From the NCBI GenBank assembly GCA_029027985.1, contig CP119076.1, forward strand, positions 2,292,422 to 2,356,421: a stretch of DNA of 64,000 nucleotides. The letters run 5' to 3'. This DNA comes from Klebsiella aerogenes. Lineage in GTDB: Bacteria; Pseudomonadota; Gammaproteobacteria; Enterobacterales; Enterobacteriaceae. Below, piece after piece: positions 43,824 to 53,540 of this stretch. Within the stretch, counting starts at the first letter, position 1. Each line of letters starts with the position of its first letter. The position numbers and the translations under genes are program-made. The notes below the pieces were generated by a model. The model was not told the DNA's origin and searched no databases. It was given only the letters and a program-made list of their open reading frames with translations.

Positions 43824-44377
43824 GCCGTCGGTTTGAGCAACGTCTGCCCCTGATGGCGATGCTTCTCAAGATACTGATGCTGGAACAGGCACATGCGAAT
43901 GGTGTTGCGGTATTCGCCATTGATAAAGAATTCGTGAATGAGTTCGCCTTCTACCATAAAGCCGAGTTTGCGGTAGATGTGGATTGCTTTTTCGTTTTCT
44001 TTATCGACGATCAGATACAGCTTATACAGATTGAGAACGGTAAAACCGTAGTCCATCGCCAGCCCGGCGGCGCGCGTCGCCAGGCCTTTGCCCTGATATT
44101 CCGGGGAAATAATAATCTGAAACTCCGCGCGGCGGTGAACGTGGTTAATTTCCACCAGTTCCACCAGCCCGGCTTTTTCACCATCACATTCGATAACAAA
44201 GCGGCGTTCGCTCTGATCGTGAATGTGTTTGTCGTAAAGGTCGGAGAGCTCGACGAAGGCTTCATACGGCTCTTCAAACCAGTAACGCATCACGCTGGCG
44301 TTGTTATCAAGTTGATGGACGAAGCGCAGATCTTCGCGCTCAAGCGGACGGAGTTTGACGTGATAAGCGTCAGACAT
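43817..44377 (-). CDS. speG: SpeG, spermidine N-acetyltransferase
   Basis: 186-aa GNAT-family acetyltransferase that acetylates spermidine with acetyl-Co[41 protein letters not shown] (acetyl-CoA-binding Q/RxxGxG/A) and [20 protein letters not shown] are as in E. coli SpeG. It lowers toxic free spermidine under stress, complementing export by MdtJI encoded about 18 kb away. Its end overlaps convergent ynfC by seven bases. Confidence 0.95.
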   Translation of the reverse strand: MSDAYHVKLRPLEREDLRFVHQLDNNASVMRYWFEEPYEAFVELSDLYDKHIHDQSERRFVIECDGEKAGLVELVEINHVHRRAEFQIIISPEYQGKGLATRAAGLAMDYGFTVLNLYKLYLIVDKENEKAIHIYRKLGFMVEGELIHEFFINGEYRNTIRMCLFQHQYLEKHRHQGQTLLKPTAQ

Positions 44378-44429
44378 GGGGTGTTCCTGTGTGCAGTAAT
44401 AAATGATGGCGCCCGCAGGCGCCGGGGGA

Positions 44430-44771
44430 TTATGGCGTAATCACGCGACCGGTGCGACGGTCAAGGCAGCGCAGGGTGTTGGGCTCCCAATAGGCGTTGA
44501 CGTTGGCGCTCTTCTGGCAGTTATCCTGCGCATCAAAAGCTACGTCGGTTTTATCCCACTCTTTCTCCGTGCGTTTATTAACCTTCTGACGTAAAGAGCG
44601 GGTATCGTTCCACTGCTCTTTTTCCATCGCGGCTTGCTGGCGGCTCTGTGCGCTGTCGCCGGACTCGATCACCAGTCTGTCGGTTTGTGCGAAGGACGAA
44701 GCGGTATAGACCATCGCGCTCGCCGCCAGCAGGGCTGTCAGGCACCAGCGTTTATTGCGTGTCATTTTCAT
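44430..44771 (-). CDS. ynfB: YnfB, exported DUF1283 protein
   Basis: 113-aa protein with a signal peptide (cleavage near SSFAQ) followed by [20 protein letters not shown] and [21 protein letters not shown]-terminal [16 protein letters not shown] is highly conserved with E. coli YnfB. The ATG at 44771 follows AGGAAA; a GTG one codon earlier is possible. Upstream of speG on the same strand, 52 bases apart. Function unknown. Confidence 0.88.
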   Translation of the reverse strand: MKMTRNKRWCLTALLAASAMVYTASSFAQTDRLVIESGDSAQSRQQAAMEKEQWNDTRSLRQKVNKRTEKEWDKTDVAFDAQDNCQKSANVNAYWEPNTLRCLDRRTGRVITP

Positions 44772-44920
44772 CACGATTTCCTTTGAGTGATAAAAAGGGT
44801 TAATCAGTTGTATGAGTTTACTACAACTCGCTACCCGCGCCTACCTGACAAAATGGCGTGGGCGCCTGCGCATTATCGCGTACACTAGCGCCATGTATTG
44901 TCTCATTTACCTAACTTTTA

Positions 44921-45247
44921 ATGCTGAAAACCACGCTGCTTTTCTTTGCTACCGCGCTGTGCGAAATCATCGGCTGCTATTTGCCATGGCTATGGTTAAA
45001 GCGGGGCGGTTCGCCGCTGCTGCTGATCCCAACTGGTCTGGCGCTGGCAATGTTCGTCTGGCTGCTAACGCTTCACCCGGAAGCCAGCGGCAGAGTGTAT
45101 GCCGCCTACGGCGGCGTTTATGTCTGTACCGCGCTGCTGTGGCTACGTTTTGTCGACGGCGTTAAGCTGAGCCACTATGACTGGGCGGGCGCGGCGATTG
45201 CGCTGTGCGGCATGCTGATCATCGTGGCTGGCTGGGGGCGGGCGTAG
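44921..45247 (+). CDS. ynfA: YnfA, small inner-membrane protein of the UPF0060 family
   Basis: 108-aa protein with four hydrophobic helices and the family sequence [20 protein letters not shown] and [20 protein letters not shown]. It is the same length as E. coli YnfA. The family has been compared to small multidrug resistance exporters. It diverges from ynfB. The role is not established. Confidence 0.9.
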   Translation: MLKTTLLFFATALCEIIGCYLPWLWLKRGGSPLLLIPTGLALAMFVWLLTLHPEASGRVYAAYGGVYVCTALLWLRFVDGVKLSHYDWAGAAIALCGMLIIVAGWGRA

Positions 45248-45309
45248 CGCGCCGCCCGAGCGAAAAAAATCTCGCTTTGTGATCTTCCACGCTAATTTTA
45301 ACCTTGGTT

Positions 45310-45321
45310 CTTGTATGGTAG
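45310..45321 (+). promoter_or_regulatory. Repeated CTTGTATGGTAG element upstream of the MFS gene
   Basis: The 12-mer CTTGTATGGTAG lies 59 bases before the start codon at 45380. The identical 12-mer recurs at 46740-46751, 55 bases before rspA. Equal spacing to two start codons points to a shared operator or promoter element, most simply for RspR. Confidence 0.6.
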
Positions 45322-45379
45322 CCGACTAGTTGCCTTACTTACGCTAACTGCACTGTGCTGTTTATTGTAAGAGGCAATC

Positions 45380-46663
45380 ATGGCTACACAACCCCTCGTC
45401 AGCGAAGCTGGCGTGAAACCCGCGCGTATTGGCCGGGTACAAAAAGTCACTCTGACGTTGCTGTTTATCGCCGGTATCGTCAACTTCCTCGATCGCTCGT
45501 CATTAAGCGTCGCCGGTGAGGCGATCCGCGGCGATCTCGGCCTTAGCGCGACCGAATTTGGTGTTCTGCTGTCGGCGTTTTCGCTGTCCTACGGTTTTGC
45601 GCAACTCCCATCTGGTATTTTGCTGGATCGCTTTGGTCCTCGCATCGTGTTGGGGGCCGGGCTGATTTTCTGGTCATTGATGCAGGCGCTGACCGGGGTG
45701 GTGAACTCCTTTAGCCATTTCATTTTGTTGCGTATCGGCCTCGGGATTGGGGAGGCGCCGTTTATGCCGGCGGGCGTGAAATCGATTACCGACTGGTATG
45801 TGCAAAAAGAGCGCGGCACCGCGGTGGGCATTTTTAACTCGTCAACGGTGCTTGGTCAGGCAATCGCTCCGCCAGCGCTGGTGTTGATGCAAATCGCCTG
45901 GGGCTGGCGCACCATGTTTGTGGTTATCGGCCTCGCCGGGATCGTTGTCGGCCTGTGCTGGTACGCGTGGTATCGCAACCGTGCGCAGTTCGACCTGCAA
46001 CAGGAGGAGCGCCAGTATCTGGCGGCGCCGGAAAAAGCGCGCCCGACGCTGGTGTTTAGCGAATGGTTGGCGTTGTTCAAACGGCGTACTACCTGGGGGA
46101 TGATTTTAGGTTTCTCCGGGGTCAACTATACCGGCTGGCTGTATATCGCGTGGCTGCCGGGCTATTTGCAGGCGCAGCAAGGATTGAGCCTGGCGAAAAC
46201 CGGTTGGGTGGCGGCGATCCCGTTTCTCGCCGCGGCGGTAGGGATGTGGGTCAATGGCCTGGTGGTCGATGCGCTGGCGCGTCGCGGCTATGATCTGGCG
46301 AAGACGCGGAAAACGGCCATCGTCGTTGGTTTGGTGCTTTCCGCGCTCGGCACGCTGCTGGTTGTGCAATCGAGTTCACCGACGCAGGCGGTGGCCTTTA
46401 TCTCGATGGCGCTATTCTGCGTCCATTTTGCCGGAACCTCGGCCTGGGGGCTGGTGCAGGTGATGGTTAGCGAGAATAAAGTGGCTTCAGTGGCGGCGAT
46501 TCAGAACTTCGGCAGCTTTGTTTTCGCCTCCTTTGCCCCGGTGGTGACCGGCTGGGTGGTGGATACGACTCACTCCTTTAATCTCGCATTGGTTATCGCC
46601 GCTTGTGTGACCTTTACCGGTGCGTTGTGCTATTTCTTCATCGTGAAAGATCGTATTCACTAG
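45380..46663 (+). CDS. MFS transporter of the anion:cation symporter family
   Basis: 427-aa major facilitator with twelve hydrophobic segments. NFLDRSSLSVAGEAIRGDLG near residue 33 and YGFAQLPSGILLDRFGPRIV are typical of the ACS branch that contains glucarate, galactarate, galactonate and hexuronate carriers. AAGAGG precedes the start. It lies directly upstream of rspA and shares the 12-bp upstream motif with it, so a sugar acid is the probable substrate. A hairpin (46668-46696) ends the unit. The exact substrate cannot be read from the sequence. Confidence 0.85.
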   Translation: MATQPLVSEAGVKPARIGRVQKVTLTLLFIAGIVNFLDRSSLSVAGEAIRGDLGLSATEFGVLLSAFSLSYGFAQLPSGILLDRFGPRIVLGAGLIFWSLMQALTGVVNSFSHFILLRIGLGIGEAPFMPAGVKSITDWYVQKERGTAVGIFNSSTVLGQAIAPPALVLMQIAWGWRTMFVVIGLAGIVVGLCWYAWYRNRAQFDLQQEERQYLAAPEKARPTLVFSEWLALFKRRTTWGMILGFSGVNYTGWLYIAWLPGYLQAQQGLSLAKTGWVAAIPFLAAAVGMWVNGLVVDALARRGYDLAKTRKTAIVVGLVLSALGTLLVVQSSSPTQAVAFISMALFCVHFAGTSAWGLVQVMVSENKVASVAAIQNFGSFVFASFAPVVTGWVVDTTHSFNLALVIAACVTFTGALCYFFIVKDRIH

Positions 46664-46667
46664 CCGT

Positions 46668-46696
46668 CAGCGGGTGGCGTTGGGCGTCACCCGCTG
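46668..46696 (+). terminator. Hairpin terminator after the ACS-family transporter gene
   Basis: CAGCGGGTG (46668-46676) and CACCCGCTG (46688-46696) form a perfect 9-bp stem, five bases after the stop codon, followed by CATTATTCATTT. Probable but not strong terminator. Confidence 0.55.
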
Positions 46697-46735
46697 CATT
46701 ATTCATTTGTGATCCCCCGCATCTTTTTTAAATAT

Positions 46736-46751
46736 CATACTTGTATGGTAG
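46736..46751 (+). promoter_or_regulatory. Operator-like palindrome before rspA
   Basis: CATAC-TT-GTATG at 46736-46747 is a perfect dyad, and it includes the 12-mer CTTGTATGGTAG shared with 45310-45321. GntR regulators of the FadR group bind short dyads of this kind; RspR, encoded at 55988, is the likely ligand. Confidence 0.6.
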
Positions 46752-46805
46752 TAGGTCTGGTGATTTAATTTTGATCACTCACCGCCAAGATACAAGGAAT
46801 GACAG

Positions 46806-48020
46806 ATGAAGATCGTTGCCGCCGACGTTTTTGTTACCTGCCCTGGACGTAATTTCGTCACCTTAAAAATCACCACCGATGAGGGGATCGTCGGCCTCGG
46901 AGACGCCACGCTAAACGGCCGCGAATTATCGGTCGCTTCATACCTGAAAGATCACCTTTGTCCGCAGCTGATTGGCCGCGATGCGCACCGCATCGAAGAT
47001 ATCTGGCAGTTTTTCTATAAAGGCGCTTACTGGCGCCGCGGCCCGGTGACCATGTCGGCGATCTCCGCTGTGGATATGGCATTGTGGGATATCAAAGCTA
47101 AGGCGGCGGGAATGCCGTTGTACCAGTTACTGGGCGGCGCGTCGCGTGAAGGCGTCATGGTGTATTGCCACACCACCGGTCATTCCATTGATGAAGTGCT
47201 GGATGACTATGCCCGTCATCAGGAAATGGGCTTTAAGGCCATCCGTGTGCAGTGCGGCATTCCGGGGATGAAAACCACGTACGGCATGGCCAAGGGGAAA
47301 GGTCAGGCGTACGAACCGGCGACCAAAGGCCAGTGGCCGGAAGAGCAGTTATGGTCGACGGAAAAGTATCTCGATTTTACCCCGCAACTGTTCGCCGCCG
47401 TGCGTGAAAGGTTTGGCTTCAACGAACACCTGCTGCACGACATGCACCATCGTTTAACGCCGATTGAAGCCGCGCGTTTTGGTAAAAGTGTTGAGGAGTA
47501 CCGTCTGTTCTGGATGGAAGATCCGACGCCTGCCGAGAATCAAGCGTGCTTCCGCTTAATTCGCCAGCATACCGTGACGCCGATTGCCGTTGGTGAAGTC
47601 TTTAATAGCATCTGGGATTGCAAGCAGCTGATTGAAGAGCAGTTGATTGACTATATCCGCACCACCATAACGCACGCTGGCGGTATCAGCGGCATGCGGC
47701 GGATCGCCGATTTTGCTGCGCTGTATCAGGTGCGTACCGGCTCGCATGGGCCGTCCGATCTGTCGCCGGTGTGCATGGCGGCGGCGCTACATTTCGACCT
47801 GTGGGTACCGAATTTCGGCGTGCAGGAATATATGGGTTATTCCGAGCAAATGCTGGAAGTCTTCCCGCATAGCTGGACTTTCGATAACGGCTATATGCAC
47901 CCGGGCGAAAAACCGGGCCTGGGTATCGAATTCGACGAAAAACTGGCGGCGAAATATCCCTACGATCCGGCTTATTTACCGGTCGCACGTTTGGAAGATG
48001 GCACCTTGTGGAACTGGTAA
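46806..48020 (+). CDS. rspA: RspA, mannonate-dehydratase-family sugar-acid dehydratase
   Basis: 404-aa enolase-superfamily enzyme of the ManD group. It is almost colinear with E. coli RspA as I remember it: [40 protein letters not shown] and [17 protein letters not shown] are clear. The C-terminal [14 protein letters not shown] is a family mark. ManD enzymes dehydrate D-mannonate or related acids to 2-keto-3-deoxy acids; RspA itself has weak activity and was first linked to starvation sensing. AAGGAA precedes the start. rspB follows after 10 bases. Confidence 0.93.
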   Translation: MKIVAADVFVTCPGRNFVTLKITTDEGIVGLGDATLNGRELSVASYLKDHLCPQLIGRDAHRIEDIWQFFYKGAYWRRGPVTMSAISAVDMALWDIKAKAAGMPLYQLLGGASREGVMVYCHTTGHSIDEVLDDYARHQEMGFKAIRVQCGIPGMKTTYGMAKGKGQAYEPATKGQWPEEQLWSTEKYLDFTPQLFAAVRERFGFNEHLLHDMHHRLTPIEAARFGKSVEEYRLFWMEDPTPAENQACFRLIRQHTVTPIAVGEVFNSIWDCKQLIEEQLIDYIRTTITHAGGISGMRRIADFAALYQVRTGSHGPSDLSPVCMAAALHFDLWVPNFGVQEYMGYSEQMLEVFPHSWTFDNGYMHPGEKPGLGIEFDEKLAAKYPYDPAYLPVARLEDGTLWNW

Positions 48021-48030
48021 GGAGAGGAAA

Positions 48031-49050
48031 ATGAAGAGCATTGTTATCCAGCAACCGAATGCGTTAGTGATTGAAGAACGTCCGTTGCCGCAGCCGGCTC
48101 CCGGAGAAGTCCGCGTAAAGGTTCTGCTTGCGGGTATTTGCGGTTCCGATAGCCATATTTATCGCGGGCATAATCCATTTGCCAGATATCCACGGGTGAT
48201 TGGTCATGAGTTTTTCGGCGTGATTGACGCCGTGGGCGAGGGCGTGACGGATAAAACCGTGGGCCAGCGGGTGACGGTTGATCCGGTGATCAGCTGTGGC
48301 CAGTGTTATCCCTGTTCAGTCGGTAAACCGAATGTCTGTACTTCGCTGGTCGTGCTTGGCGTCCACCGCGATGGCGGTTTTAGCGAATACGCTGTAGTGC
48401 CGGCGAAAAACGCCTGGCCAGTGCCGGATAGCGTCAGCGATAACCATGCGGTCATGGTGGAACCTTTTACTATCGCCGCTAACGTCACCGGGCGGGCCAA
48501 GCCCAGTGAGCAGGACATCGCGCTGGTTTACGGCGCCGGGCCGATGGGCTTAACCACTATTCAGGTGCTGAAGCGCGTCTATAACGTCCATCAGGTCATC
48601 GTGGCTGACCCGATCCCCGAACGTCTGCAGATGGCGCAGCAAAACGGCGCCGACTGGACCATCAATAATAAAGAGCAGCCGCTGGCGCAGGCGCTGGAAG
48701 ATCAGGGGATTCGCCCGACGCTGATTATCGACGCCGCCTGCCATCCGGCGATTTTAGCGGAGGCCATTGCGCTGGCTTCTCCTGCGGGCAGGATCGTGGT
48801 GATGGGCTTTTCCACCGAACCGTCCCTGGTGCCGCAGCAGGGGATCACCGGTAAAGAACTCGCCATCTACTCATCCAGGCTTAATGCTAATAAATTCCCG
48901 CTGGTTCTCGAATGGCTGGGCAAGGGATTAATTAATCCGGATCAGTTAATTACCCATCAGTTTGCTTTTGAGCATGTCGTCGATGCGATTACCTTATTTG
49001 AAGAAGATAGAAAGCGTTGCTGCAAGGTGTTATTAACTTTCAATAAATAA
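48031..49050 (+). CDS. rspB: RspB, zinc-type alcohol dehydrogenase
   Basis: 339-aa medium-chain dehydrogenase. Catalytic zinc residues lie in GICGSDSHIYRGHNP and VIGHEFFG; the structural zinc site is CGQCYPCSVGKPNVC; the Rossmann motif is VYGAGPMGLTTIQVLK. Similar to L-idonate or sorbitol dehydrogenases, so it probably oxidises a polyol or sugar acid in the RspA pathway. GGAGAGG precedes the ATG at 48031, 10 bases after rspA. Confidence 0.92.
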   Translation: MKSIVIQQPNALVIEERPLPQPAPGEVRVKVLLAGICGSDSHIYRGHNPFARYPRVIGHEFFGVIDAVGEGVTDKTVGQRVTVDPVISCGQCYPCSVGKPNVCTSLVVLGVHRDGGFSEYAVVPAKNAWPVPDSVSDNHAVMVEPFTIAANVTGRAKPSEQDIALVYGAGPMGLTTIQVLKRVYNVHQVIVADPIPERLQMAQQNGADWTINNKEQPLAQALEDQGIRPTLIIDAACHPAILAEAIALASPAGRIVVMGFSTEPSLVPQQGITGKELAIYSSRLNANKFPLVLEWLGKGLINPDQLITHQFAFEHVVDAITLFEEDRKRCCKVLLTFNK

Positions 49051-49090
49051 ATACAAACAATATCGCTGTATCCTACATTCAGAGATTATT

Positions 49091-50476
49091 ATGATGACGA
49101 CAGCTAAAAATGAGAGAACCACCTCAGATCTGATTCGCGCCGCCGTATCCGGGTGGCTCGGCACGGCGTTAGAGTTTATGGATTTCCAGCTTTATTCGCT
49201 CGGCGCCGCACTGGTATTCCATGAAATATTTTTCCCTGAACAATCGGCGGCGATGGCGCTGATATTAGCGATGGGAACCTATGGCGCAGGTTATATTGCG
49301 AGGATCGTCGGCGCTTTTATCTTTGGTAAAATGGGCGACCGTATCGGCCGCAAAAAGGTACTGTTTATTACTATCACCATGATGGGAATTTGCACCACAT
49401 TAATCGGCGTATTACCGACCTACGCGCAGATTGGTATTTTTGCTCCCGTGTTACTGGTGACTCTGCGTATTATTCAGGGGCTGGGCGCGGGCGCTGAGAT
49501 TTCCGGCGCCGGGACTATGCTGGCGGAGTACGCGCCGAAAGGGAAACGCGGCATTATCTCTTCGCTGGTGGCGATGGGCACCAACTGCGGTACGCTGAGC
49601 GCCACGGCTATCTGGGCGGTCATGTTCTTCCTGCTCGATCGCGAACAGCTGATCGCCTGGGGCTGGCGTATTCCGTTCCTTGCCAGCGTCGTGGTGATGA
49701 TCTTTGCCATCTGGCTGCGTCTGAATCTGAAAGAGAGCCCGGTATTTGAGCAAGTCAGCGAAGCTGACGAGGTTCAGGCAAGAGCCGCCGCTGCGCAAAA
49801 CACGTTTGGCGCCATGTTAAAAAGCAAATTTTTCTGGCTGGCGACGGGATTACGTTTTGGTCAGGCCGGTAATTCAGGGCTTTTGCAAACCTTCCTCGCC
49901 GGATATCTGGTGCAGACCTTATTATTCGATAAAGCGATTCCTACCGATGCTTTAATGATTAGCTCAGTCATCGGATTTTTCACTATCCCGTTGTTAGGTT
50001 GGCTTTCGGATAAAGTCGGGCGCCGTTTGCCCTATATTATCGTTAATATTTCCGCGATTATTTTGGCTTACCCGATGCTGGCGATCATTGTCGATAAAAG
50101 TTATAGCGCCAGCACGATTATGTTATCGCTGATTGTGATTCATAACGTGGCAGTGCTGGGGCTGTTTGCTCTGGAAAATATCACCATGGCGGAAATGTTC
50201 GGTTCACGTAATCGCTTTACGCGAATGGCGATATCGAAAGAAGCGGGTGGTCTGGTCGCCGTTGGCTTCGGCCCGGTGCTGGCGGGGATTTTCTGTAATT
50301 TGACCGCTTCATGGTGGCCGATAGTGGCCATGCTGATTTGCTATTCCGTGATTGGCTTAATTTCTTCCTTGCTGATGCCGGAAGTGTGTGACCGCGACCT
50401 GAGCCTGGACTATGACGCGGCGGATGCCAATCCACGACAGGTACCTGGCGCTTCCGGTCAGTACGCGAAATCTTAA
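49091..50476 (+). CDS. ydfJ: YdfJ, MHS-family MFS transporter (intact)
   Basis: 461-aa metabolite:H+ symporter family protein with twelve hydrophobic segments. TALEFMDFQLYSLGAALVFH at the N-terminus and ISGAGTMLAEYAPKGKRGII in the middle are typical. It matches E. coli YdfJ, which in K-12 is truncated at the N-terminus beside the Qin prophage; here the N-terminal segment MMTTAKNERTTSDLIRAAVS is present. Downstream of rspB by 40 bases, probably the same transcript. Ribosome-binding site weak (GAGA). Substrate probably a sugar acid, by context. Confidence 0.88.
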   Translation: MMTTAKNERTTSDLIRAAVSGWLGTALEFMDFQLYSLGAALVFHEIFFPEQSAAMALILAMGTYGAGYIARIVGAFIFGKMGDRIGRKKVLFITITMMGICTTLIGVLPTYAQIGIFAPVLLVTLRIIQGLGAGAEISGAGTMLAEYAPKGKRGIISSLVAMGTNCGTLSATAIWAVMFFLLDREQLIAWGWRIPFLASVVVMIFAIWLRLNLKESPVFEQVSEADEVQARAAAAQNTFGAMLKSKFFWLATGLRFGQAGNSGLLQTFLAGYLVQTLLFDKAIPTDALMISSVIGFFTIPLLGWLSDKVGRRLPYIIVNISAIILAYPMLAIIVDKSYSASTIMLSLIVIHNVAVLGLFALENITMAEMFGSRNRFTRMAISKEAGGLVAVGFGPVLAGIFCNLTASWWPIVAMLICYSVIGLISSLLMPEVCDRDLSLDYDAADANPRQVPGASGQYAKS

Positions 50477-50560
50477 TCCTGTCATTATTTTCGAGCCGTG
50501 GCGCGGATCATTCTGTTAGTGCTATCGCGCCACTTTTATGGGTCAAAAAAGAGAATCAAC

Positions 50561-51967
50561 ATGGGCTTCATTAACGATCGTTTTATGCTCGATAGTGAAA
50601 TCGGTGCTCGGTTATATAAAGATGTTGCCGCGTCATTGCCGATCATCGACTATCACTGTCACCTTGATGCAAAAGAAATCTATGAAAATAAAAACTTCGA
50701 TAATATCACTCAATTGTGGCTAGCTGGCGACCATTATAAATGGCGAGCGATGCGCGCAAACGGAATCGCAGAGCATTTTATTACCGGCGATGCCCCGGCA
50801 GAGGAAAAATTTAAAGCCTGGTCAGAAACGGTTGAAGCGGCATTTGGTAACCCCTTATATCACTGGACTCATCTGGAGTTGAATAAATATTTTTCCTGTC
50901 ATGACATGCTCAGTAGCGAAAACTGGCAGGATATTATGCAGCATTGTAATCAGCAATTGAGTACTGAAGCGTTTAAGCCGCGCAGTTTAATTACCCGTTC
51001 CCATGTTGAAGTCATTTGTACGACTGATTCTCCGCTGGATTCACTGGAATATCATCGGTTATTGCAGCAGGACACATCATTTAACACGAAAGTGCTGCCG
51101 ACTTTCCGGCCGGATGATGTTTTTGCCGAAAGTGCAGAGGCCTTTGCTCTGTTTGTCGATCAACTGGCGCAGGTGACCAATCAGGATATTCACTCTTTTG
51201 CTGATTTCTCGAAAGCGCTAGCGCAGCGTATCGATTGGTTCCATGAATCGGGGTGTCGCATTTCCGATCACGGGCTGGTGACCATTGATTACCAGGCCGC
51301 CGACGCGCCGTGCATTGAGGCGTTATTCCGTCGGAAGCGGTCTGGCGAGATATTAACCACGCATGAAACCGCGCAACTGAACAGCGCCATATTCGTCATG
51401 CTGGCGAAAGCGTATAAGCAGCGCCACTGGGCGATGCAGATTCACTTCGGCGCGCTGCGTAGCAACAACAGCCGGATGCTGCAGAAGTTGGGAATGAATA
51501 CCGGCTTCGATTCTATTGCCGATCAAGGCGATCTGGCCGTCAACCTGAACCGTTTGCTGGATGCGATGGCGCAGGCGGATGGGTTACCGAAAACCATCCT
51601 CTACAACCTGAATGGCAGCGACAACGATATCGTCGCCACGACGATTGCCAATTTTCAGTCCGGAGAAGACGGGGTGAAGTCGCCGATGCAGTTTGGTTCA
51701 GGCTGGTGGTTTAACGACACTCGCCGTGGAATGGAGAATCAGATTAATAGCCTGGCCGATCAGGGGTTGTTAATGAATTTTGTTGGCATGCTGACCGATT
51801 CCCGCAGTCTGGTTTCTTACACTCGCCATGATTATTTCCGCCGGATCCTTTGCAATATTATTGGGCATTGGGTCGAACGCGGCGAAGTCCCTGATGACGA
51901 TCGGATCTTAACCCGGATGATTAAAAATATTTGTCACGATAATGCGGTGAATTATTTCAGATTCTAA
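50561..51967 (+). CDS. uxaC: UxaC, glucuronate (uronate) isomerase
   Basis: 468-aa amidohydrolase-superfamily uronate isomerase. The metal motif PIIDYHCHLDAKEIYENKNF is near the N-terminus, and VICTTDSPLDSLEYH and LPTFRPDDVF are conserved. It converts D-glucuronate to D-fructuronate and D-galacturonate to D-tagaturonate. Enterobacteria usually carry uxaC beside uxaA; this copy lies in the rsp region and may be a second paralogue. The ATG at 50561 gives the family length; the frame is open to 50498. GC content looks lower than in neighbours. Confidence 0.9.
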   Translation: MGFINDRFMLDSEIGARLYKDVAASLPIIDYHCHLDAKEIYENKNFDNITQLWLAGDHYKWRAMRANGIAEHFITGDAPAEEKFKAWSETVEAAFGNPLYHWTHLELNKYFSCHDMLSSENWQDIMQHCNQQLSTEAFKPRSLITRSHVEVICTTDSPLDSLEYHRLLQQDTSFNTKVLPTFRPDDVFAESAEAFALFVDQLAQVTNQDIHSFADFSKALAQRIDWFHESGCRISDHGLVTIDYQAADAPCIEALFRRKRSGEILTTHETAQLNSAIFVMLAKAYKQRHWAMQIHFGALRSNNSRMLQKLGMNTGFDSIADQGDLAVNLNRLLDAMAQADGLPKTILYNLNGSDNDIVATTIANFQSGEDGVKSPMQFGSGWWFNDTRRGMENQINSLADQGLLMNFVGMLTDSRSLVSYTRHDYFRRILCNIIGHWVERGEVPDDDRILTRMIKNICHDNAVNYFRF

Positions 51968-51993
51968 CGTCCTTCCTTACATGAGGGTAGAAC

Positions 51994-53535
51994 ATGTCTC
52001 GTACCACTAGAAAAATAACGATTCCGGTCAGCATTGGCTATGGCTTGACAGATATCATGGGCGGCGGTGCGTTTACCGTTATTGGCGCCTGGTTGTTGTT
52101 TTTTTATACCACATTTGTGGGGTTATCACCGGTAGAAGCGGCATCCATTGTCGCGATTGCGCGTATCGTGGACGCGATCGTCAGTCTATTCATGGGCAGC
52201 TTTACCGATCATTTTTATAAAAATCCTTTAGGTAAACGGTTTGGTCGCAGACGATTCTTCCTGCTAATTGGCGCGCCGCTGATGCTGGTCTATATTCTGC
52301 TGTGGGTTACCGGCATGAGTTTCTGGTTTTATCTGGCGGTATATCTGGCCTTTGAAATTATTGCGGCAATGGTGCTGATTCCATGGGAGACCCTGCCGTC
52401 CGAAATGACCAAAGACTTTAACTCCAGAACAAAGCTGTCGACTTGTCGTATGTTCCTGTCGGCTTCTGGTACGTTCCTGGCAACGTTTATTCCTGGTCTG
52501 CTCATTAGTCATTTTGGCGAACACGATCCGCATGCGTATTTTATTAATGGCGTTGTTTTCTCTGTTATCTTTATGCTGTGCGTTTTTATTTCGTGGAAAG
52601 TAACGTGGGAGCGCGAACTGACCCCGGAAATGCAGGCCGAGCTGGAAAATAACCGTCAGCCGATGTCTTTTCTTGAGAAAGTCGCGGCGACCGGTAAATT
52701 ATTCAAAGATTACTACTCCACGTTGAAAGTACGCGCGTTCAGGAAACACCTGGCTATCTATTTATTCTCGTTTACCGCGAAGGATGTCTACAACACGGTA
52801 TTTGTCTTCTTCTGCGTATATTGCCTGAACGTCTCTTCCTCGCTCTCCGGTACGTTGTTATCGATGAGTATTGTTGGGTTGCCGGTTACGCTGCTGGCCG
52901 GTGTGGCCATCATTAAATATGGTCCATCACGCCTGTATGTGTTCGCCTATACCGTGATGATGCTGTGCCTGGCAGGGCTGTTTATGGTGTACCAGTTCCC
53001 GAGCGATAACAAAGTGACGATCCTGGTGGTTCTGGCTGCACTGTATCAGGTTGGGCGCTGCGTGCTGGAGTTTACGCCGTGGAACGTGTTCCCATTTATC
53101 CCTGATATCGATGAAATGATCACCCGCCAACGCCGTGAAGGTCTGTTCGCCGCAGTCATGACTTTCTCTCGTAAAACGACGGTAGCCATTGCGACTTTTG
53201 TGGTGGGCGTGATGCTGCAGAGCGGTGGTTTTGTGAAGGGGAGCCAGGCGCAGCCGGAAAGCGCCGTGAACACCATCGCCATGTTGCTGTTCATCGGCAC
53301 TGCGGGCTTGTTGCTGATTGCGCTATGGCAAGCGATGACCTTCCATTTAAATAAACGTACTCACAAAATCTTCGTGGATGAGGTCGAGCGCCTGAAAGCC
53401 AGAGGATCCAAACAGGATGTGACGCCTGAAACGCGGCACATTGTTGAAGATCTGACCGGCTATTCATACGACGATCTGTGGAATGAGCCACAGAACGCGA
53501 AAACAGCGCTGAGTCGTACCGCGCAGCTGAGTTAA
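51994..53535 (+). CDS. GPH-family sugar (glycoside-pentoside-hexuronide) transporter
   Basis: 513-aa cation symporter of the GPH family, with about twelve hydrophobic segments. SIGYGLTDIMGGGAFTVIGA at the N-terminus and DAIVSLFMGSFTDHFYKNPL with GKRFGRRRFFLLIGAP after it are typical of the group containing hexuronide and oligogalacturonide carriers. It follows uxaC by 26 bases, so it probably imports a uronide or uronate that UxaC isomerises. GAGGGTAGA precedes the start. Confidence 0.87.
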   Translation: MSRTTRKITIPVSIGYGLTDIMGGGAFTVIGAWLLFFYTTFVGLSPVEAASIVAIARIVDAIVSLFMGSFTDHFYKNPLGKRFGRRRFFLLIGAPLMLVYILLWVTGMSFWFYLAVYLAFEIIAAMVLIPWETLPSEMTKDFNSRTKLSTCRMFLSASGTFLATFIPGLLISHFGEHDPHAYFINGVVFSVIFMLCVFISWKVTWERELTPEMQAELENNRQPMSFLEKVAATGKLFKDYYSTLKVRAFRKHLAIYLFSFTAKDVYNTVFVFFCVYCLNVSSSLSGTLLSMSIVGLPVTLLAGVAIIKYGPSRLYVFAYTVMMLCLAGLFMVYQFPSDNKVTILVVLAALYQVGRCVLEFTPWNVFPFIPDIDEMITRQRREGLFAAVMTFSRKTTVAIATFVVGVMLQSGGFVKGSQAQPESAVNTIAMLLFIGTAGLLLIALWQAMTFHLNKRTHKIFVDEVERLKARGSKQDVTPETRHIVEDLTGYSYDDLWNEPQNAKTALSRTAQLS

Positions 53536-53540
53536 TGCCA

